64,000 bases of DNA. It comes from Venturia oleaginea. Taxonomy: Eukaryota > Ascomycota > Dothideomycetes > Venturiales > Venturiaceae. The DNA is taken from positions 62,001 through 126,000 of the forward strand of contig JABMLP010000008.1 in assembly GCA_013176395.1 (NCBI GenBank), read 5' to 3'. The position numbers and the translations under genes were made by a program. Position 1 is the first letter of the stretch; every line of letters begins with the position of its first letter. Positions 63,800 through 64,000 of this stretch are shown here, one piece after another. The notes beneath the pieces were generated by a model. It saw nothing but the letters and a program-made list of their open reading frames with translations. It was not told the origin of the DNA and ran no database searches.

Positions 63800-64000
63800 T
63801 TTCTGGGCAGAAGGGCTCCAGCACCGTTCCTGGGCCGGGATTTAACCTCAAAATCCCCTACTGCAGAAATTTGCTGTCAGACGTACGTAGGTCGAACATG
63901 AATCGATGCTGGACAAGTTAAATAAGAGCACGGCCATACTCTAGCGGCGAACTTTCTCTAATCTAACCATTCATTTTCCCAGCTCGTAACACCCTCGTCC

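Overview
The window is nuclear DNA of a filamentous ascomycete (Pezizomycotina). The evidence is short introns (about 47-65 nt) with GT..YAG ends and CTAAC-like branch sites, genes typical of the group (AA9 lytic polysaccharide monooxygenase, eisosome Pil1/Lsp1 homologue, fungal wax-synthase-like acyltransferase, P450), and a chromodomain Ty3/gypsy element of the Tf1/sushi type. Leotiomycetes is my guess for the class, with low confidence. I saw no tRNA, rRNA or CRISPR array.

Bases 1-18626 are a nest of four copies of one chromovirus. Copy A (minus strand) enters from the left edge and ends at 706. A 308-bp relic of a different LTR element follows. Copy B (plus) starts at 1015 and is split by copy C (minus, 3709-9892), which is complete, has LTRs I read as identical, an intact gag and pol, and a GAAAG target duplication. 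B resumes at 9893 and is cut off at 12439, where copy D (minus, 12440-18626) begins. D has an intact pol but a broken gag that contains a short telomeric (TTAGGG) tract. The LTR carries a 22-bp tandem repeat. Its TATA box, predicted transcript start and primer-binding site fit Tf1-like self-priming.

Bases 18627-26270 are gene-poor: a small secreted-protein gene with Kex2-type sites, an ER-lumenal DnaJ (SCJ1 type, HDEL), several fossil genes, a 233-bp solo LTR and a 990-bp non-autonomous retroposon with a 13-bp target duplication.

Bases 26596-33644 hold three enzyme genes that look like part of a secondary-metabolite locus: a wax-synthase-like acyltransferase, an SDR and a P450. SDR and P450 are divergent over one 1.07-kb gap. 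No core synthase is visible. A diverged solo LTR of the left-hand element family (GCCTG duplication) and an AA9 LPMO follow.

Bases 37385-64000 are a more ordinary gene-rich segment: a lesioned RGG-type gene, a WW-domain protein with an 11-residue repeat, TPS2 (trehalose-6-phosphate phosphatase) divergent from VAC14 (scaffold of the PI(3,5)P2 kinase complex), a Pil1/Lsp1 eisosome gene, an EGF-like secreted protein, MSH2 (mismatch repair) and several unrecognised genes. At least four of the unrecognised genes carry an in-frame stop or frameshift, from real decay or uncorrected assembly errors. A second solo-LTR family (200 bp, GTAGG duplication) sits at 51115-51314. Exon coordinates were worked out by hand from splice signals and reading phase.
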